Assembly (NCBI GenBank): GCA_002868985.1
Contig: PKTV01000103.1
Coordinates: 1-7,769 of the forward strand
Direction: 5' to 3'
Length of the DNA stretch: 7,769 nt
Source: Desulfobacteraceae bacterium
Lineage (GTDB): Bacteria; Desulfobacterota; Desulfobacteria; Desulfobacterales; UBA11574
Shown: positions 5,503-7,769 of the stretch, one piece after another
How positions within the stretch are numbered: the first letter of the stretch is position 1
How the letters are laid out: each line of letters opens with the position of its first letter
The notes under the pieces: generated by a model
Databases searched by the model: none
Told to the model about the DNA's origin: nothing
The model's input: only the letters and a program-made list of their open reading frames with translations
Position numbers and translations under genes: made by a program

Positions 5503-5679
5503 TGAAACCTTTGAAAAACGCCCCCTTTTGCCCAATCTTAGCGTCAGACTCAAATTTTAATCCTCGAAATACTCAATGCATGTCTGCCTGCCCCGTAGGT
5601 CTGGCAGATCGTACTGGGGTGGTTAAAATTTTCGTCTTCCTTAACCTTGAGCAAAATTGAGCATTTTTCAAAGGTTTCA
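5503..5679. repeat. 177-bp long imperfect palindrome with 16-bp perfect ends (MITE-like)
   Basis: TGAAACCTTTGAAAAA (5503-5518) is perfectly complementary to TTTTTCAAAGGTTTCA (5664-5679). The complementarity continues inward with mismatches for roughly 60 bases on each side, for example CTTTTGCCCAA against TTGAGCAAAAT and AAATTTTAA against TTAAAATTT. The centre has another stem, TCTGCC (5582-5587) with GGCAGA (5603-5608). It begins 2 bp after the hydrolase stop and ends about 30 bp before the VOC stop, filling the gap between two convergent genes. It has no coding frame. It could be a small mobile palindromic element now serving as a two-way terminator. Confidence 0.7.
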
Positions 5680-5689
5680 ATTCAAAAGT

Positions 5690-5714
5690 AGTCCTATTCT
5701 TTAGAAGGCGGACT
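5690..5714 (-). terminator. Possible intrinsic terminator of the minus-strand operon
   Basis: Read on the minus strand, AGTCC (5714-5710) pairs with GGACT (5694-5690), and the inner TTCT/AGAA adds four more pairs with a 2-nt loop between. ACTTTT follows (5689-5684). The left arm overlaps the TAG stop of the VOC gene. The stem is interrupted and the T-run short, so it would be modest in strength. The neighbouring palindrome may assist. Confidence 0.35.
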
Positions 5715-6288
5715 AACATAACTTTTTAAGGTCGCGGATAAGATTTTTAATTTCTGATCTGTTTAATTTAAGTTTAACTTTTCCTCCGCCGGGGTGTGCA
5801 AGGTTTAACGTACAACCGTCGCTGTTTTTTATTACCGCCCATTTTTGTCCCTTTGAAAATACAAGAGATTTATCCAGCCAGTCGTCGGGACTGAACTCGG
5901 CAATCTGAATCAGAACACCAAAAGCATCTTTGGGATGAATAAAGATCTCTTTCCAAAAGTCGCCGTATTCGTTATACCCGAAATAAGGAATATTATGATC
6001 TTCAAGCTTTCGAATCGCATGTTGAATATCCCGGGTTTGAAGGGAGATATGGTGAAGGCCCCCGTTTTTATTTTTCTTTAAGAACTTTGTTAAAAAAGTT
6101 TTTTCCTCAAGGGGGGTTATAAGCTCGAGGCGTGATAGATCGCCAAATGAAAAAATCTGCCAATGATATTTCATATCATTATTCCGAGCACCGGCACTGA
6201 GGACCGCCCCAAGTATGTCTTTAAAAAAATGGAGTGCTTCCGGATAATCTTTCACGGCGATTGAGATATGATCGATCCTTGAAATCAT
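5713..6288 (-). CDS. VOC-superfamily protein, methylmalonyl-CoA-epimerase-like, with C-terminal extension
   Basis: The 191-residue protein has a vicinal-oxygen-chelate domain over about 1-132. The layout matches methylmalonyl-CoA epimerase: SRIDHISIAVKDYPEALHFF (3-22) with H7; SRLELITPLEEKT (52-64) with E55; FLKKNKNGGLHHISLQT (69-85) with H79/H80; and IHPKDAFGVLIQIAEF (117-132). These are the usual metal-ligand sites. The last one, normally Glu in VLIEL, is Gln128 here. Epimerases usually end soon after this strand, but this protein has about 59 more residues (133-191), basic and rich in Lys/Asn, ending in Cys191. The gene starts 18 nt after the IMPase-like gene, so co-transcription is very likely, but its ribosome site is weak. 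Epimerase activity is possible; another metal-dependent VOC reaction is equally open because no methylmalonyl-CoA pathway gene is nearby. Confidence 0.7.
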   Translation of the reverse strand: MISRIDHISIAVKDYPEALHFFKDILGAVLSAGARNNDMKYHWQIFSFGDLSRLELITPLEEKTFLTKFLKKNKNGGLHHISLQTRDIQHAIRKLEDHNIPYFGYNEYGDFWKEIFIHPKDAFGVLIQIAEFSPDDWLDKSLVFSKGQKWAVIKNSDGCTLNLAHPGGGKVKLKLNRSEIKNLIRDLKKLC

Positions 6289-6306
6289 GTTACATTTTTA
6301 AAAAGA

Positions 6307-7107
6307 TTAAGAAATCTCCTTTAGACTGTTGCGAACCTGTGTATAAATCCCCGGGGCCATAACCAGAAGACGGTCATTGATCTTTTGGCCGTCCAAATAT
6401 TCATTGAGAAAAAAATTGCTTCCATCTAACTTACAGATCTTTCCGCCGGCTGCCTCAAGAATAATGCCGGCTGCAGCAAGATCCTGATACGATTCATTCG
6501 CAATTACAGCCGCTTCGGCACGACCCATTGCAACATAACAAATGTGAGCACCGGTGCATCCAAAATCACGAATTTTTCCTGGAAATGTTGAACGATAACG
6601 TTGATGAAATCGTGAATACGTAAAAAGAAGGCTCTCGTCATTAATGTTGTTCTTGCTCGAAACGCGAATTTCCTTATCTCCCAAGAAAGCTTTTTGATCC
6701 GCCCGTGCGTGAAAAAGATCGCCGGTTGCCGGCATATAGAACACCCCGAAAATAGGCCAGAAATTTTCTATCAGTGCAAGGGAAATGCCCCATATTGGAA
6801 TTCCCGCCTGAAAATTGGCCACCCCATCTAATGGATCATAAATCCAGATATATCGCTTTCCATCATGGGTGTAGTTTCTGTTCACCTGGTTGTTTTTTAA
6901 TACCTGGTGTTCAGGAAAATGGTTGTCAAGTTGATCTTGAAAAAAATTCATTAAATGGGAATCCGCCTCTGTAACAAGCGCTTCATCAAATTTGATGTGA
7001 CGATCCCCCTCACCATAATAGGAAAGAGCTTCTTCTCCTGAACGTCGAATCACATCCACTGCGAAGCGAGTTAAATCCTCAATCCCATGACGTTTTATTT
7101 CAGCCAT
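6307..7107 (-). CDS. Inositol-monophosphatase-family protein with altered active site
   Basis: From the ATG at 7107 the protein has 266 residues, the normal size of SuhB/IMPase enzymes, which remove phosphate from inositol or related sugar phosphates using Mg2+. AAGGGGG lies just upstream. A longer reading from 7251 would overlap the preceding gene and adds nothing family-like. Family landmarks: ALVTEAD (43-49), YIWIYDPLDGVANF (86-99) with D91 and D94, and SYQDLAAAGIILEAAGG (206-222) with D209. Two expected features are missing. The metal-binding GEE/TEE motif after the FPEH turn is replaced by KNN (71-73), and the catalytic Thr of DPLDGT is Val96. This argues for weak, altered or lost phosphatase activity. 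It is flanked by a small exported protein upstream and the VOC gene downstream on the same strand, probably as one transcript. Confidence 0.8.
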   Translation of the reverse strand: MAEIKRHGIEDLTRFAVDVIRRSGEEALSYYGEGDRHIKFDEALVTEADSHLMNFFQDQLDNHFPEHQVLKNNQVNRNYTHDGKRYIWIYDPLDGVANFQAGIPIWGISLALIENFWPIFGVFYMPATGDLFHARADQKAFLGDKEIRVSSKNNINDESLLFTYSRFHQRYRSTFPGKIRDFGCTGAHICYVAMGRAEAAVIANESYQDLAAAGIILEAAGGKICKLDGSNFFLNEYLDGQKINDRLLVMAPGIYTQVRNSLKEIS

Positions 7108-7168
7108 CTTACCCCCTTGTTTGGTCGTATCTGTGGGTCGAAGCTTATTGTGGAGGGCAATATATGTA

Positions 7169-7471
7169 TCAAAATTCTCCCAGTGGTCTTGTAAATGTAA
7201 ATGAGGCAGGTTCTTGGACCAATTTTTGGGATGCCTGTTTGGTATTGCCACCTAAGGCTGAAAAGGGGAGTGATACAATAAAGACGGCACAACCCAAAAC
7301 AGTTGCGACGATTCCCAACGGCCTGGCAAGAATAAGATCAGCGGTCATAAGGGCGCCGCTGTTTTCCTCATCTACCGCCTGTCCTTGTGCAAGGGCCGAA
7401 GTTCCGAATGGGATAAAAACAAGGGTTATAATTAGCAATAACACCGTGGATTGTTTTGTAATTTTATTCAT
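7169..7471 (-). CDS. Small exported or membrane protein of unknown function (100 aa)
   Basis: The 100-residue product starts at ATG 7471, with AAGGAGG (7483-7477) 5 nt upstream, an excellent ribosome site. Residues 1-28 look like a signal peptide (MNKITKQ then a hydrophobic core, ending SALA). A second hydrophobic segment lies at about 48-69 (RPLGIVATVLGCAVFIVSLP), followed by SALGGN and a short tail ending in FTFTRPLGEF. The phrase RPLG occurs twice, at the start of the hydrophobic segment and at the C-terminus. If the signal is cleaved, the protein would be held by one helix. I know of similar small proteins of unknown function in related bacteria but cannot name a function. It is the first gene of the likely minus-strand operon, 61 bp before the IMPase-like gene. 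Confidence 0.75.
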   Translation of the reverse strand: MNKITKQSTVLLLIITLVFIPFGTSALAQGQAVDEENSGALMTADLILARPLGIVATVLGCAVFIVSLPFSALGGNTKQASQKLVQEPASFTFTRPLGEF

Positions 7472-7769
7472 GTTTTCCTCCTTTAGGGTTGCTTGCTATC
7501 TATTAATTTGTTTCTTTTTTAAAGTCGATGCTTGAAATGTTCCGGTACGGACCGTTTGGGCATAAATGTTTTTTGGCGTTTGAATAAGCCAAGGTCTCAT
7601 GTTCATGACTGATCTATAGATGGTTGAAAAACATTTGTATTAAGGCTATAGTATTCAACCTAAGCTTAGCGTTTCAAATTTTTGAAATGGTTAATTTAAC
7701 AATAGTTTTAAGGTATTCTGACATTTGAATTTCAATAATTTGAAACCCTGCGGGATTTCCAATTTCACC
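7472..7769. other. Non-coding right end with clustered short palindromes
   Basis: No frame with a convincing start and ribosome site is visible. Present are ATCTATAGAT (7612-7621), GGTTGAA (7622-7628) with TTCAACC (7654-7660), CTAAGCTTAG (7660-7669), TTTCAAATTTTTGAAA (7672-7687), and near the edge GAAACCC-TGC-GGGATTTC, a hairpin with one bulged A. The minus strand is open for 31 codons from the edge to a TGA at 7676-7674, which is too short to judge as a gene end. Confidence 0.4.
7648..7677 (-). promoter_or_regulatory. Promoter candidate for the minus-strand operon
   Basis: On the minus strand TTGAAA (7677-7672, 5/6 match) and TACTAT (7653-7648, 4/6) are separated by 18 bp. Transcription would start near 7641, leaving a leader of about 170 nt before the small exported protein. 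The -35 hexamer is part of the palindrome TTTCAAATTTTTGAAA. Confidence 0.3.

Noticed and set aside
7108..7251. 48-residue N-terminal extension of the IMPase-like protein
   Set aside because: It would overlap the end of the small exported protein gene, has no ribosome site and is not IMPase-like; ATG 7107 gives the normal family length.
7164..7535. 123-codon plus-strand frame across the small exported protein
   Set aside because: It is antisense to a gene with a strong ribosome site and signal peptide, and its own start lacks a ribosome site.
7674..7769. Minus-strand frame open for 31 codons from the right edge, a possible C-terminus of another gene
   Set aside because: Too short and AT-rich to judge; another frame is open for 25 codons as well, and the stretch is full of palindromes.
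1..7769. tRNA or rRNA genes
   Set aside because: No stretch shows a cloverleaf with a TTCGA-type T-loop and matching acceptor stem, and no rRNA-like conserved blocks were seen. A covariance-model scan would be needed to be certain.

Overview
The window looks like a chromosome segment from an anaerobic, selenium-using bacterium, most likely a sulfate-reducing member of the Desulfobacterota. This rests on gene content and protein style, not on a database match. The main clues are a selenide water dikinase gene (selD) that itself needs selenocysteine, a C_GCAxxG_C_C redox protein, a MauE/DoxX-type membrane protein, and an exported rhodanese with a CGFVKCGRSH loop.

Layout, left to right. Positions 1-402 (minus) hold the N-terminal part of an unrecognised membrane protein that runs off the left edge. 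After an AT-rich divergent gap of about 330 bp, a plus-strand group follows: a MauE/DoxX-family membrane protein (736-1266), a secreted rhodanese (1284-1814), a C_GCAxxG_C_C protein (1929-2507) and selD (2648-3706). The selD reading frame carries an in-frame TGA at 2705-2707. A stem-loop with a GGUC apical loop follows 17 nt later, so the true gene starts about 93 nt upstream of where a standard ORF call would put it. A hot-dog acyl-CoA thioesterase (3762-4172, minus) converges on selD. An exported alpha/beta hydrolase (4604-5500, plus) comes next, with a highly palindromic non-coding element on each side of it (4252-4449 and 5503-5679). The right part is a minus-strand run in the order small exported/membrane protein (7471-7169), inositol-monophosphatase-family protein (7107-6307) and methylmalonyl-CoA-epimerase-like VOC protein (6288-5713). 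The last 300 bp hold no recognisable gene but several short palindromes.

How the genes may work together. The first plus-strand group is thiol/selenol themed: a membrane protein with a CxC pair, a periplasmic sulfurtransferase-like protein, a Cys-rich putative redox protein, and the enzyme that makes selenophosphate. A role in moving sulfur or selenium to SelD is an attractive inference, but co-location is the only support and selD has its own promoter candidate. In the right-hand group, the IMPase-like protein lacks residues normally needed for metal binding and catalysis, and the VOC protein has a substituted metal ligand and a C-terminal extension. Both may have diverged from their textbook activities.

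The points most worth a second look are the recoded selD, the 24-bp perfect inverted repeat around a 150-bp spacer (a MITE or an invertible segment), the in-frame 18-bp tandem duplication inside the hydrolase signal peptide, the degenerate IMPase active site, and the single in-frame UGA between the rhodanese and the C_GCAxxG_C_C protein.
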